64,000 nt of DNA, taken from contig NZ_MPDJ01000013.1 in the NCBI RefSeq assembly GCF_001881565.1, positions 1-64,000 of the forward strand, in the 5' to 3' direction. A model generated the notes under the pieces. That model saw nothing but the letters and a program-made list of their open reading frames with translations. It did no database searches and was not told where the DNA came from. Origin of the DNA: Eisenbergiella tayi. GTDB lineage: Bacteria > Bacillota > Clostridia > Lachnospirales > Lachnospiraceae. Numbering within the stretch: position 1 is the stretch's first letter; every line of letters begins with the position of its first letter. Shown here one piece after another: positions 44,016 to 53,000 of the stretch. The translations under genes and the position numbers were made by a program.

Positions 44016-44936
44016 TCACGATATATGTTCTGCAAAAGCCTCTACTGATTCCGCCTTTGCCGCTTCTTTCAGCCATTTTCTTAAAACATTCAAATCGGAC
44101 TCCCGCAGTATTTTACTGCGCAGTCCCTCCGGTATGTCCCCTAATTCTTCAAGCAAAGAAAGGATATCTTCTGCTTTTCCGGCAGCATTTCCTTCTTCCC
44201 AGCTAATCTGCTTTTCACTTGCGATATGGCGTTCCTCATCATATTCGGCTAAGATCATATCTCTTACCTCCGCTCTGTGGCCAATTAAAAAATCCTTTAA
44301 AACACCATCTCTGATACAGGCTTCCACCGCCTCATCCACGGCCTGTTCCAGCGTTTTCCCCTCAGCCAGCCGTTCCCTTATGCATTGAATGAATTTGGCA
44401 TACTCCCATAATTTCCTGCATTTTCTCATCAGCTCTTTATTATGGCCCAGATTGATATTCAGCATAATCGCATGGCACTCCAGGGAAGGCTCCGTATTTT
44501 CCAATCCCGGCAGTCTGTAAAATGCGTCTGACAGCTTCAGTACCCTTCGATCCGGTTCTTCCCTGCTTCCATTATAAAAAACCAGATACTGAGGAAATGG
44601 CAGCTGCACCAGACGGCTGCTGTACAGATTTTCATCACGGCTCTCCAAATATTTCCGGTAAATATCCGCCAGATACAGGAACCCTCTCACCGGCATATTG
44701 GGTGAGTAAGTACTCTGATGCTCATATAAATTCAAAACATCATCCACTAAAAATGAAATATCGTTTTTAAAACCCATATATACCACATCCTCCAGCGTCG
44801 TGATTTCCAGGGCTTCCGGATCGGTATAGTTTGTGCCTCTTACCGCATTATATAAATCCAACAGTTCCTTTTTGCTGCTGAAAATCCAGCGGAACAGCCT
44901 GTCCTTATATTTTGCATTTATTTTTATTTCACTCAA
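44016..44936 (-). CDS. Rpn family PD-(D/E)XK nuclease
   Basis: 306 aa starting at TTG (44936), with GGAGG seven bases upstream. The N-terminal half is the Rpn/YhgA-type PD-(D/E)XK domain, with INAKYKDRLFRWIFSSKKEL, the active-site-like NDISFLVDD, and LYEHQSTYSPNMPVRGFLY. The C-terminus is helical and charged, ending with a short Rpn-type tail. Family members promote recombination in E. coli, and some act as phage-defence nucleases. It lies just upstream of the GTPase-jet operon on the same strand, but is separated by a terminator. Confidence 0.88.
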   Translation of the reverse strand: MSEIKINAKYKDRLFRWIFSSKKELLDLYNAVRGTNYTDPEALEITTLEDVVYMGFKNDISFLVDDVLNLYEHQSTYSPNMPVRGFLYLADIYRKYLESRDENLYSSRLVQLPFPQYLVFYNGSREEPDRRVLKLSDAFYRLPGLENTEPSLECHAIMLNINLGHNKELMRKCRKLWEYAKFIQCIRERLAEGKTLEQAVDEAVEACIRDGVLKDFLIGHRAEVRDMILAEYDEERHIASEKQISWEEGNAAGKAEDILSLLEELGDIPEGLRSKILRESDLNVLRKWLKEAAKAESVEAFAEHIS

Positions 44937-45099
44937 TTATTTACCTCCATTATACAATAATCTTGTTTTCCGATCAATAAAAATCAACAGTTCAAACATC
45001 TTATGGTATCCGTTGACTGCAGTTCCCAGGATTCCTTAGCGCCTGCCTCTTAGAGTATTTTCTCTCCGGCGGCATTTCCGAATGGGTTGCCGCAATAAT

Positions 45100-47676
45100 T
45101 TAAAGACGGAAATCTAATTTACCGGATACTTCAAATTTTTTGAAAATAAGATTTTCCAATGAAATCATAAGCGGCTCACCTTCATGAAAATATCCCCATA
45201 AACCGCACTGCAGACGGAACTCCCCTGTTTTATACGAATCATAACGGGATTTGTAAAGGGTGATCTGCCACAGGTCTTCTTTTTTGCCGACAAAGAGAAT
45301 TCCTGCAAAACCATAAGAGCCTTTCTCCTTTTTCCCATACAGAAATACCGGTCTGATATAGACGAGAAGTTCCAAAAGAAATACGCCGAGAAATACAGAA
45401 ATTCCCAATATGATAAGGCAAAGCTGCGTATTTTGGAATCCCTTGGCCCGGCATCTTTCCGGCCAAAGACTGCACAAAGGACAGCTCTCATTTCCCTGTT
45501 TTCCGCATTTGTCAGTACAGATACATTCCTGCTGTCTATCCGTTTTAGTCAGTTTTTCCGTTTCCCGGGGACTTTCATTTCCGGACAGCCGCTCTTTTCC
45601 GATGCCGTTTTCCGCTTCTGTCTGTTTGTCCTCCGAGCCTTTTACCCTGTTATGTAAATTTAATTTCCTGGTGTTTTCCGCTTTTTTTACATTCTCTGTT
45701 TTGCCGCCTCTGCTGCTGATATCCGTATCAGGCAAAAGGGCGATCCCTGGCAGCATATCTCTTTCCGTTTTTTCCTGCGGCATGGAACAGGAATCGTTAC
45801 TTTCCTTTTCTCCCGGACTGCCTCCTCCGTTATTGCCTCCCCCATTATTTCCATCGTCTCCTGAAACTGCAAACCTGCGTACCACAATTGTACTTTCCGA
45901 TATGTTTCCAAGCAGGTCTTTTCCGTAAAAGGTATAGGTTCCCGGTTCGCTGCATTCGAATTCCGTATCTGTGCTCCATTCCTCTCCATCCCTGGAAATA
46001 GGCTGTTCGGCGAGTCCGCAGCCCTGGCTTCCGTCCGGCTGGAGATCCTGTGCTTCTACTTTAATTACCGCGTTCCCATACAGCCACACCTGCGGAGTCT
46101 GAGTCAGCCTGAGCGTGGGACCGGTGCGGTCAATATTGTTTACTGTAATCTCTTTTTCCGCCGTATTTCCTAGTGCATCCTTTCCTTTTATCAGATAGGT
46201 TCCGTTCTCTGTTATTGTAAATGAGTTCCCGGTACTCCATGTTTTTCCTCCGTCAAAGGAGTATTGGATGCTGCCGGATCCCTCCCCGCCTGCGTCATTT
46301 TTATCCCGTCCCTCCGCTGTTATACGGCATTCCTCAGCCCAATCCAGAGGAGATATGGAAAGGCTGAATTCCGGAGGGGTCGTGTCAATATTGGAAACGG
46401 ATATTTCCTCTGTCGCTATATTCCCCAACGCATCTCTGACGGCTGCCGTCAAAGTAGTATTTTCTTTTATGATAAGCTCATTATCGGTACTCCACGTTTT
46501 TCCTCCGTCAAAGGAATATGCCTCTTCAGCCAATCCGCAGCCTGGTTCTCCGTCCGGCTGGAGATCCTCTGCGCTGATTGTTACCGTATTCATCAGTACA
46601 TTTGCCTGTGTATCCTGTGCAACAGTTATTTTCGGCGCCGTCCGATCAATCGTACGGATATTTAATTCCTTTTCCTCTGTATTGCCCAAAATATCCCTGA
46701 CCTTTATTAAGTAAGATCCATTTTCCATGTAAGTGTACGTATTCCCCTGCCAGCTGCTTCCGCCGTCAAAACTGTATGCTTCATCGGCAAGTCCGCTGCC
46801 TTCACTGCCGTCTTCCTGCAAATCACCGGCCTGCACGCTAACCGTCACATTATCTGCAGTCCATTCCTCAGGGCATGTAATGGAAGTGATCTCCGGACCT
46901 TTCCGATCGATATTGGCAACAGTAATGGAAACCGGCGCTTCCGCCGAATTATTATCTGTACCCGCATTCAGCCTGCAGGTATATGTCCCGTTCTTTTCCA
47001 CGATAAATTCCGACTGTGACGAAGGGCTTCCATCATTCCATATATAGCCCTCCGATGCTATGGAAATATTTCCTTTTATTTCACAGGATGCACGGAGAGT
47101 AAGCTCTCTTGTCCACACTGTGGTGCCAGGACGCAGAGTGAACACAGCCACTTCCTCCCCTTCCTCCGCGCCGCATTTTCTCTCATAACCCAGCACTTCT
47201 CCTTCACGGCTGCAGTTTAAGGTATCAAAGCCGTGCGTACTGCTGTCATATCCCTTGAAACCATCCGTTCCGGGACCATGATGTTCCGTAAAATGGATTT
47301 GTGTATATTGATCCGCCGCGCCGCAGCTGCTGTGTTTTCGAATCACGTTCTGATAGATTTCATGCACCTGTCCATGGCAGCCGCACCAGGCATCTCCCTG
47401 AGACCAGAAACCGCCGTTTCCATGGACCGTCACCGTACAATTACCGGAACGGTAACAGCCATTCTCTTTGGAATGCTGATGTCGTATTTCTGTGTAGCAG
47501 CCTCCTCCTGTGTCTTCTCCTCCCTCATGATGATGAACAATAGCAGTGGACACACTTCCGTCAGACTCCGCTGCAGCCGGTAATTTTATCAGAAATGCAC
47601 CCACGAAAATAAAAGCCTGGAAAAAGGCTGCCGTAAAAATACATTTTCTTATTTTTTTCCTTGTTTCTTTTTTCAT
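45100..47676 (-). CDS. Large membrane-anchored surface protein with Ig-like repeats and Cys/His-rich N-terminal domain
   Basis: 858 aa. A signal segment (about residues 12-36) is followed by a region of ~130 residues rich in His, Cys and Gly (VHHHEGGEDTGGGCYTE, HQHSKENGCYRSGNCTVTVH, CGCHGQVHE). Then come four to five Ig-like repeats of ~90 residues, each with YSFDGG(K/S)(T/S)W, a G-x-Y or T-x-T strand, a DxLGN turn and a link such as NIDRTGP. A Gly/Asn and charged linker precedes a second Cys cluster (CICTDKCGKQG, CPLC), then one membrane helix near residue 760 and a ~75-residue cytoplasmic tail. The Ig part suits adhesion or glycan binding; the Cys/His clusters could bind metal. No sortase motif is seen. 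Family not recognised. Confidence 0.75.
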   Translation of the reverse strand: MKKETRKKIRKCIFTAAFFQAFIFVGAFLIKLPAAAESDGSVSTAIVHHHEGGEDTGGGCYTEIRHQHSKENGCYRSGNCTVTVHGNGGFWSQGDAWCGCHGQVHEIYQNVIRKHSSCGAADQYTQIHFTEHHGPGTDGFKGYDSSTHGFDTLNCSREGEVLGYERKCGAEEGEEVAVFTLRPGTTVWTRELTLRASCEIKGNISIASEGYIWNDGSPSSQSEFIVEKNGTYTCRLNAGTDNNSAEAPVSITVANIDRKGPEITSITCPEEWTADNVTVSVQAGDLQEDGSEGSGLADEAYSFDGGSSWQGNTYTYMENGSYLIKVRDILGNTEEKELNIRTIDRTAPKITVAQDTQANVLMNTVTISAEDLQPDGEPGCGLAEEAYSFDGGKTWSTDNELIIKENTTLTAAVRDALGNIATEEISVSNIDTTPPEFSLSISPLDWAEECRITAEGRDKNDAGGEGSGSIQYSFDGGKTWSTGNSFTITENGTYLIKGKDALGNTAEKEITVNNIDRTGPTLRLTQTPQVWLYGNAVIKVEAQDLQPDGSQGCGLAEQPISRDGEEWSTDTEFECSEPGTYTFYGKDLLGNISESTIVVRRFAVSGDDGNNGGGNNGGGSPGEKESNDSCSMPQEKTERDMLPGIALLPDTDISSRGGKTENVKKAENTRKLNLHNRVKGSEDKQTEAENGIGKERLSGNESPRETEKLTKTDRQQECICTDKCGKQGNESCPLCSLWPERCRAKGFQNTQLCLIILGISVFLGVFLLELLVYIRPVFLYGKKEKGSYGFAGILFVGKKEDLWQITLYKSRYDSYKTGEFRLQCGLWGYFHEGEPLMISLENLIFKKFEVSGKLDFRL

Positions 47677-48039
47677 TACTACCTTTTCTGACTTCCGAAC
47701 GCCTGAAAAAAAGTATAAAAAATATAATCTGATCTAATCCGCAGACACTCCTCCTTTCATAGCATATTTAAGAATAAAATGAAAAACTGATGGCTGATAC
47801 GCCATGATGCCGTATAGTTACGGCGAATGAATTGATTTGATAAGGCCTCCTGTAAACCAGAAGATGCCGTAAAGAAACTTTACCATAAATTATGACTGAC
47901 TGCAAGCTGTTTATCACGAATATTTTGTCACCCCTAGAATGCCAAAGTGAATTCCAGTTCATATATCCTACCAGATTTAAGTTTGACACTCCTTCCTTTA
48001 CAATGGACATTGCAGTATGTCTGTTGGAAAGGAGTTTTT
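47677..48039. other. Region between surface protein gene and IS transposase
   Basis: 363 bp. The part to 47918 is the promoter side of the surface protein gene. From 47919 come the flanking direct repeat AATATTTTGTCACC (47919-47932), the left IS terminal repeat (47937-47958) and the transposase leader with GGAG at 48031-48034. No additional gene is supported. Confidence 0.6.
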
Positions 48040-49347
48040 ATGTCCAAATCAATTCATACACAAAAATATATGACTCTCTCTGACAGAATCTACATCGAAC
48101 AGGCTCTGTCTAATCATGATTCCTTTAAAGATATAGCTGCCGTTTTGAAAAAGGATCCTTCCACTATCTCTAAAGAGATTCGAAAACATAGAAGGCCTAA
48201 AGACGGCAGTCATTATCATCTGAAAAATAATTGTGCTCTGCTTTCCTCCTGCAATCGCAGCCGTATATGTGATGGCAAACTTTGCAATTATCCTTGCAAG
48301 CGCAGCAAAACCTGTGACTGCACAAAGCATTGCCCGGATTTCTTCCCTTATCTTTGTCCGAAACTCAAAAAGCCTCCCTATGTCTGCAATGGCTGCTCCA
48401 ATCATGCCTGCCGACACGATAAGTTTTTCTATCGGGCCAAAGATGCGGATACTTCTTATGAACAGACCAAGCATGAATGCAGACAGGGAATTAATCTTAC
48501 CCCGGAAGAAAGAGCTGCCTTAGACGAGCTTGTGACACCTCTCATTCTCAACGGACAAACCATGGATCATATTTTTACAGAACACAAAGAAGAAATCCCC
48601 TGCTCGGAACGCACTCTTTATCGTTACATTGATTCCGGTATTCTTTCCGTAAGAAACATTGATCTTCCAAGAAAAGTAAAATATAAACCACGCAGGCAAT
48701 CTGACACTTCCGAAAAGTTAACGAGAGAATGTACCATCGGCAGAACCTACACCCATTTTCTTGAGTATCTCGAACAGTATCCTGAAACAAACGTGGTTGA
48801 AATGGATACGGTAGTTGGTCCGGAGCCGGGTAAAGTTATTCTTACCATGCTTTTTAGAAACGGTACCTTTATGCTAGCTTTTCTCATGGATAATACAAAA
48901 AGCGAGTCTGTCATTAACGTATTTCATTTTCTTCAAAGGGAATTAGGGACGGAAGTGTTTTCCCGCCTCTTTCCTGTAATTCTTACTGACAGAGGTTCTG
49001 AATTTTCTAATCCATGGGCTATGGAATGCGATGAATATGGGGAAATTCTTTCAAAGGTATTTTACTGCAATGCAAATGCACCTTATCAAAAAGGGAGATT
49101 AGAAAAGAATCATGAGTTCTTACGCTATATCATGCCAAAAGGAACTTCTTTTGACGCTATGACGCAGAAATATATAACCCTTGCTGTGAATCACATCAAT
49201 TCCACGGCAAGAGGCAGTTTAAATGGCAGGACGCCATTTGAACTTGCCTCCATGCTGCTTGACGAGAAGCTGTTCAAACTTCTTCGTTTGGAACCGGTAG
49301 AACCTGACAAGGTTCTACTCAAACCCGCACTGCTTAAACAGCGCTAA
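48040..49347 (+). CDS. IS30-family transposase
   Basis: 435 aa starting MSKSIHTQKY at 48040 with GGAG five bases upstream; the open frame continues to 47947 but crosses the terminal repeat. The N-terminal helix-turn-helix (SFKDIAAVLKKDPSTISKEI) is typical of IS30, followed by a Cys-rich segment (about 60-130: CNRSRICDGKLCNYPCKRSK) that could bind zinc. The DDE catalytic residues lie in VVEMDTVVG, VILTDRGSEF and KGRLEKNHEFLRYIMPKG. No frameshift or stop is seen, so the enzyme may be active. Confidence 0.93.
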   Translation: MSKSIHTQKYMTLSDRIYIEQALSNHDSFKDIAAVLKKDPSTISKEIRKHRRPKDGSHYHLKNNCALLSSCNRSRICDGKLCNYPCKRSKTCDCTKHCPDFFPYLCPKLKKPPYVCNGCSNHACRHDKFFYRAKDADTSYEQTKHECRQGINLTPEERAALDELVTPLILNGQTMDHIFTEHKEEIPCSERTLYRYIDSGILSVRNIDLPRKVKYKPRRQSDTSEKLTRECTIGRTYTHFLEYLEQYPETNVVEMDTVVGPEPGKVILTMLFRNGTFMLAFLMDNTKSESVINVFHFLQRELGTEVFSRLFPVILTDRGSEFSNPWAMECDEYGEILSKVFYCNANAPYQKGRLEKNHEFLRYIMPKGTSFDAMTQKYITLAVNHINSTARGSLNGRTPFELASMLLDEKLFKLLRLEPVEPDKVLLKPALLKQR

Positions 49348-49773
49348 CCATTTTTGAAACAGACATACTGCACGACAACGGCATACTCTTTCAGTCAGAC
49401 AACCGGAATTCAGTTTGATAGACACCCTTCCGGTTGTCTGTTTTCCATGCAGAAAAACAGACTGTTTCCCTAACTATCATACATCTTTCTATCAAAAATG
49501 CCAAAGAAAAAGTTGGCTCAACCCCGCATTTTCTTTGGCATTCTAGAATTTCATTTGTCACTGGAATTTACTTTGGCATTCAACCAATATTTTGTCACCA
49601 GATTGTTCGTTTGGCTATAGTTACAGTCCACAAATATTCCAGTTAATACCATGTCCGGCCTGTAATATTGATCGGGCATATCTCCTTTTACAAGCCGGAC
49701 CCGGCTGATACAAAAAAGAACCTCTGAAACCGAATGATACCTTTTCCCGGCAGAACAGCATAGCTATCTGCCC
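49348..49773. other. IS right-end region and flank
   Basis: 426 bp without a gene. It contains the transposase terminator, the AATGCCAAAGAAAA hairpin (49497-49510 with 49529-49542), the right terminal repeat, the outer direct repeat (49586-49599), and about 170 bp of plain flank before the XRE gene stop at 49774. Confidence 0.6.
49396..49446 (+). terminator. Terminator of the IS transposase gene
   Basis: A perfect 13-bp stem CAGACAACCGGAA (49396-49408) with 49428-49440, loop of 19, followed by TTTTCC. It begins 48 bases after the transposase stop codon, inside the IS. Confidence 0.8.
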
Positions 49774-50487
49774 TTAATTCATATCCACTGTTACATAAAT
49801 ATCCATATAACTCACGCCGTCCTTTTCATATTCCGATTCAAAGCAAGGCAGACATTTCCCGTCAGGCTTATGCTTTATCCCGTTTACCTCCATATAAGAC
49901 ATGATGGTTTTATAGGCATTAGGTATCAGCTCGAACGGATTATTAAAAGGTTCCGTTATAGTGATTACCGCATATTTTTCCTTTTCCTGGGCAACTGCTT
50001 CCATATCTTTACAGGAAGGCGTAAAATCCTCAGGAAGAATACAAGCCGCCGCATAGCCATGCATATGGAATACATTAACCTGTTCCTGTGAAAGATAGGG
50101 AAAATCCCAGCCTATAATCCGGTTTACATGTCCCCAGGATCCGGATATGCCGTTTTCTTCCGCCCATCTTTTCATATGATTGAGTGCATCCGTTTCCGGA
50201 TCATGGCTGATAACCACATAACGGACCATTCGGAAAGCCTCCAGCTCCTCAATACGGACCGGGGAATAGGCTTCATTTTCCATATTCATATTTTCCCGAA
50301 ACAGGCGATCCATGGAACAGGAAAAAAATTGACACAGTTCAAAAGCTTTTTCCATTTCCGGATACACTGTTTCCGATTCCCATTTTGATATTGTCTGCCG
50401 GGACACCCCCATCCGTTCCGCCAGTTCCTCCTGTGTCATTGAATTATGCATTTTCCTTAAAAATTGCAGATTTTTTCCAAAACTCAT
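49774..50487 (-). CDS. XRE-type regulator with GyrI-like effector domain
   Basis: 237 aa starting MSFGKNLQFL at 50487, with AAAGGAGGG upstream; the frame is open to 50550, but without a ribosome site. The N-terminal helix-turn-helix (MTQEELAERMGVSRQTISKW, residues 17-36) is followed by a short linker. The ~150-residue C-terminal domain fits GyrI/AraC-type effector binding (MVRYVVISHDPETDALNHMK, then KEKYAVITITEPFNNPFELI and a final DIYVTVDMN). It probably binds a small hydrophobic or cationic ligand and controls efflux or stress genes; no such target is adjacent. The upstream gap to 50744 holds only a terminator. Confidence 0.85.
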   Translation of the reverse strand: MSFGKNLQFLRKMHNSMTQEELAERMGVSRQTISKWESETVYPEMEKAFELCQFFSCSMDRLFRENMNMENEAYSPVRIEELEAFRMVRYVVISHDPETDALNHMKRWAEENGISGSWGHVNRIIGWDFPYLSQEQVNVFHMHGYAAACILPEDFTPSCKDMEAVAQEKEKYAVITITEPFNNPFELIPNAYKTIMSYMEVNGIKHKPDGKCLPCFESEYEKDGVSYMDIYVTVDMN

Positions 50488-50637
50488 CTCTCGTCCCTCC
50501 TTTTTTCTGATATGGCTATTGTACCAGCTGGCAGGTATCTCCTCCACCAACCTGGCATATCTTTTTTTATCTTTTTGTCACTTTGAGGTTGCGCAATCCC
50601 GACACACAAAACAAACGCCATATATAAGGCCTTTCTT

Positions 50638-50668
50638 CAAAAAAAACTCCGGATCCAACGGATCCGGA
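50638..50668 (-). terminator. Terminator of the 57-aa gene
   Basis: CTCCGGATCC (50646-50655) and GGATCCGGAG (50659-50668) form a perfect 10-bp stem with a 3-base loop. On the minus strand it is followed by TTTTTTTT. It lies 75 bp after the stop codon of the small gene at 50744. Confidence 0.9.
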
Positions 50669-50743
50669 GACAAATACACATTCCATATCTTATATTTACA
50701 TTTTATTCCTGAATAACATGATACGAGTCCTGTACGAAAGTCA

Positions 50744-50917
50744 TCACTTCCCTCGTTTTCTTCCGAACAGACTGCTGATTAAAGGCTCTCTGCCTGCGAA
50801 TATTCTTCCGAAATTCTCACAGTTATAAAACTTCTCGGTTGCCACCCACTCGGGATATTCAACCTTCTGCTCAGACAGCATTACATTATTCATATAGTCC
50901 AGATCAAATGCGTTCAT
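50744..50917 (-). CDS. 57-aa protein of unknown function
   Basis: Begins MNAFDLDYMNNVMLSEQKVE and ends LISSLFGRKRGK. An optimal CTAAGGAGG ribosome site lies seven bases before the ATG at 50917, and a strong terminator follows, so this is a well-formed single-gene unit. The protein is soluble, with no signal or membrane segment, an aromatic-rich middle (EYPEWVATEKFYNCENFGRI) and a basic C-terminus. I recognise no family. It is divergent from the PucR-type regulator gene 146 bp away, which might control it. Confidence 0.75.
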   Translation of the reverse strand: MNAFDLDYMNNVMLSEQKVEYPEWVATEKFYNCENFGRIFAGREPLISSLFGRKRGK

Positions 50918-51063
50918 AACCCGACCTCCTTAGGTAGATCCCTGTTGTTTCTTTACATCTATACTATATATTTTCCTGGACTTTTCGTCTATAATCTGCT
51001 AGCCTGAAAAAAACAGGAAAAATATGTACTGCCGATACATAAGCACAGGAAAGAAGGATTATT

Positions 51064-52254
51064 ATGGCGATCCGGTTCTGGGAAATTTATGAAGAGACAA
51101 AAGGAAAATATAAGCTGCGGATTTTGGCGGGGAAAAACGGGATGGATAATGTTACCGGCTGGGTTCATATGCTGGAGGACGAAACCATAATCAACCGGTT
51201 CAGCGGAGAAGAACTCGCCGTCACTACCGGAATGAAAGCCGGCAATGAAGGCTGGCTGCTTCGCCTGGTTTCCTCCATGAAAAATGCAGAAAGCACCGGA
51301 ATTATCATCAATACGGGAATGTATCTGAAGCAGATTCCCGAGGAAGTTATCGACTGGTGTGAAGCTCACGATTTTCCTCTTCTGGAAATGCCCTGGGAAA
51401 TTTCCATTACCGATCTGATCCAGGATTACTGTATGCGTATCATGAGCCAAATGCATAAGGAAAGACAGGAAGCCCTTCTTTTTGAACGCCTGCTTCGCGG
51501 GAAAGAGGTTCCGGAAGATTTTCTGGAGGACATCGGAAACCGATACAATCTGGACGGCACATTCCGGATTTTCTGCCTCCTGCCCAAATATACCGCGGAA
51601 GAAAAAGTCCTGTTCCGTCAGTCCGTGCTGAAGCTGGAAAACGTATTCGGCCTGTGGCAGAACGGAAGCAAAATCAGATTCCCTTACTTTTTAATAGAAG
51701 TGAACGATTTATATATTCTTGCCATAAATGATTTTCCTGAGGAAAAAGCGGAAGAACTCATCTGCCAGATGAAAAGTATTTTTTCAAGTTTCTTTGAAAG
51801 GAAGCAGCTTTCTCTGGGGATAGGCCCCGCTTGCCGGGGCATACACAATCTGAAGCAGGCGCTTGGGCGGGCACGGATCGCCGTACAGATGTCCAGGCAA
51901 ATGGGAAGGCCTATTGTTGATTTTAATCAAATGGGTGTTTTCGGTATCCTTTTTTCCACGGAGGATCCTGATATTCTGAGAAGCTACGCGGACAGGCTTC
52001 TGGGTCCTCTGGAGGAATATGACAAAATTCACTATTCAGACCAGGGGGAAGGTATAGGCTATGTGGAGACCCTGCGCAGTTACATAATAAACGACCGAAG
52101 CCTCATCGGTGTCGCCCGGTCTACATATACCCACCGCAATACGGTAAATTACCGGATTCAGAATATAAAAAGGCTGTTGAACAATGATCTGAAAACCACC
52201 GCTGATCTGTTTCCTTATCAGATCGCTTTATGTATCCGCGATATGAAGCTTTAA
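51064..52254 (+). CDS. PucR-family transcriptional regulator
   Basis: 396 aa. The N-terminal PucR domain (about residues 1-125) includes NGMDNVTGWVHMLEDETIIN and GEELAVTTGMKAGN. A middle GGDEF-like fold (CdaR_GGDEF type) follows at about 155-280. The C-terminal PucR helix-turn-helix reads YVETLRSYIINDRSLIGVAR, THRNTVNYRIQNIKRLL. Members control purine or amino-acid catabolism and often respond to nutrient state. It converges with the phospholipase-C-like gene and is divergent from the 57-aa gene; the real target is unclear. Confidence 0.9.
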   Translation: MAIRFWEIYEETKGKYKLRILAGKNGMDNVTGWVHMLEDETIINRFSGEELAVTTGMKAGNEGWLLRLVSSMKNAESTGIIINTGMYLKQIPEEVIDWCEAHDFPLLEMPWEISITDLIQDYCMRIMSQMHKERQEALLFERLLRGKEVPEDFLEDIGNRYNLDGTFRIFCLLPKYTAEEKVLFRQSVLKLENVFGLWQNGSKIRFPYFLIEVNDLYILAINDFPEEKAEELICQMKSIFSSFFERKQLSLGIGPACRGIHNLKQALGRARIAVQMSRQMGRPIVDFNQMGVFGILFSTEDPDILRSYADRLLGPLEEYDKIHYSDQGEGIGYVETLRSYIINDRSLIGVARSTYTHRNTVNYRIQNIKRLLNNDLKTTADLFPYQIALCIRDMKL

Positions 52255-52292
52255 AAGGATCGCGTCACCCCTGTACAGAAGCGGGCAGAATG

Positions 52293-52943
52293 CTAAAGCC
52301 CCAATACTCCGGCGGCATAATCCGACGCTTCCCTTATGAGCCATTCCGTCTTTTCCAATGTACAGTATTGGTTCATCTGGATATCCGGTGCCTCCTTTGG
52401 CTCACACATAAACGCCAAATCGTGCTGCCTCATTTTTACAATCTCCGGAATACCGATAATTCCCGGAATGGAAAGAGGCTCCGCCTTTTCCAGCGCTTCC
52501 CGGATTCCATCCCGCTCCGTCATCTGACAGGTCAAATACGTATTCATCCGCACCGATTCCCTGTGATATACACTTTCCATCCCCTGGCTGGTATCCACCA
52601 GCCCGCCCGACCTTAACGGTGTCCACACATGAACATTATTAAAAAGATCCGTCAATAAATGGACTGCATATCCCAGGATAAAATCCTTCTCCACCACCCC
52701 GGCCCATTGTATTACAAACTTCCTTATATTTTCTTCCCACAATTCATTGTTTCTTCCTTCACAGGTTCCCCACGGGATCCCGTCCGGAAGCAAATGGCTT
52801 CTGCATTTATACGAACTGGTATAATCCGGCAGATAATGCACCGCATCCGGTGCAATACTGCCCAGAAGAAATTCTTCTTTCTTTTCTGTTTTACTGCCCG
52901 CCGCTCTCATGGCCACGTGCAGATGTATCATCGTAAACGGCAT
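52293..52943 (-). CDS. Zinc-dependent phospholipase C-like family protein (paralogue 1)
   Basis: 216 aa, no signal peptide. It fits the S1/P1-like zinc-dependent phospholipase C family by its N-terminal MIHLHVAMRA, the LLGSIAPDAVHY motif and the histidine-aspartate pair YAVHLLTDLFNN, likely metal ligands. Many clostridial members are uncharacterised intracellular proteins, so lipase activity is not certain. GAGAGG precedes the ATG. A paralogue lies 58 bp upstream on the same strand, suggesting a tandem duplication and co-transcription. Confidence 0.78.
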   Translation of the reverse strand: MPFTMIHLHVAMRAAGSKTEKKEEFLLGSIAPDAVHYLPDYTSSYKCRSHLLPDGIPWGTCEGRNNELWEENIRKFVIQWAGVVEKDFILGYAVHLLTDLFNNVHVWTPLRSGGLVDTSQGMESVYHRESVRMNTYLTCQMTERDGIREALEKAEPLSIPGIIGIPEIVKMRQHDLAFMCEPKEAPDIQMNQYCTLEKTEWLIREASDYAAGVLGL

Positions 52944-53000
52944 TTTTTATCCTCTCATCCAGTGCTCCATACATTATTCATTACGCCATGCAATACTTTT

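Larger units (their letters stand above)
47937..49581 (+). mobile_element. IS30-family insertion sequence, apparently complete
   Basis: About 1.65 kb. The 22-bp terminal inverted repeats GAATGCCAAAGTGAATTCCAGT (47937-47958) and its complement at 49560-49581 differ at one position. The transposase gene is intact. A further pair of AATGCCAAAG motifs forms a hairpin at 49497-49542 and may be extra transposase binding sites. A 14-bp direct repeat AATATTTTGTCACC lies just outside on both sides (47919-47932 and 49586-49599), four bases from each terminus. That is longer than the usual 2-3 bp duplication of IS30 elements, so either the true ends lie further out or the repeat marks the target. Confidence 0.85.

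Noticed and set aside
43670..44035. 121-codon minus-strand frame spanning the GTPase promoter
   Set aside because: Overlaps the GTPase start and contains the Rpn terminator; no ribosome site.
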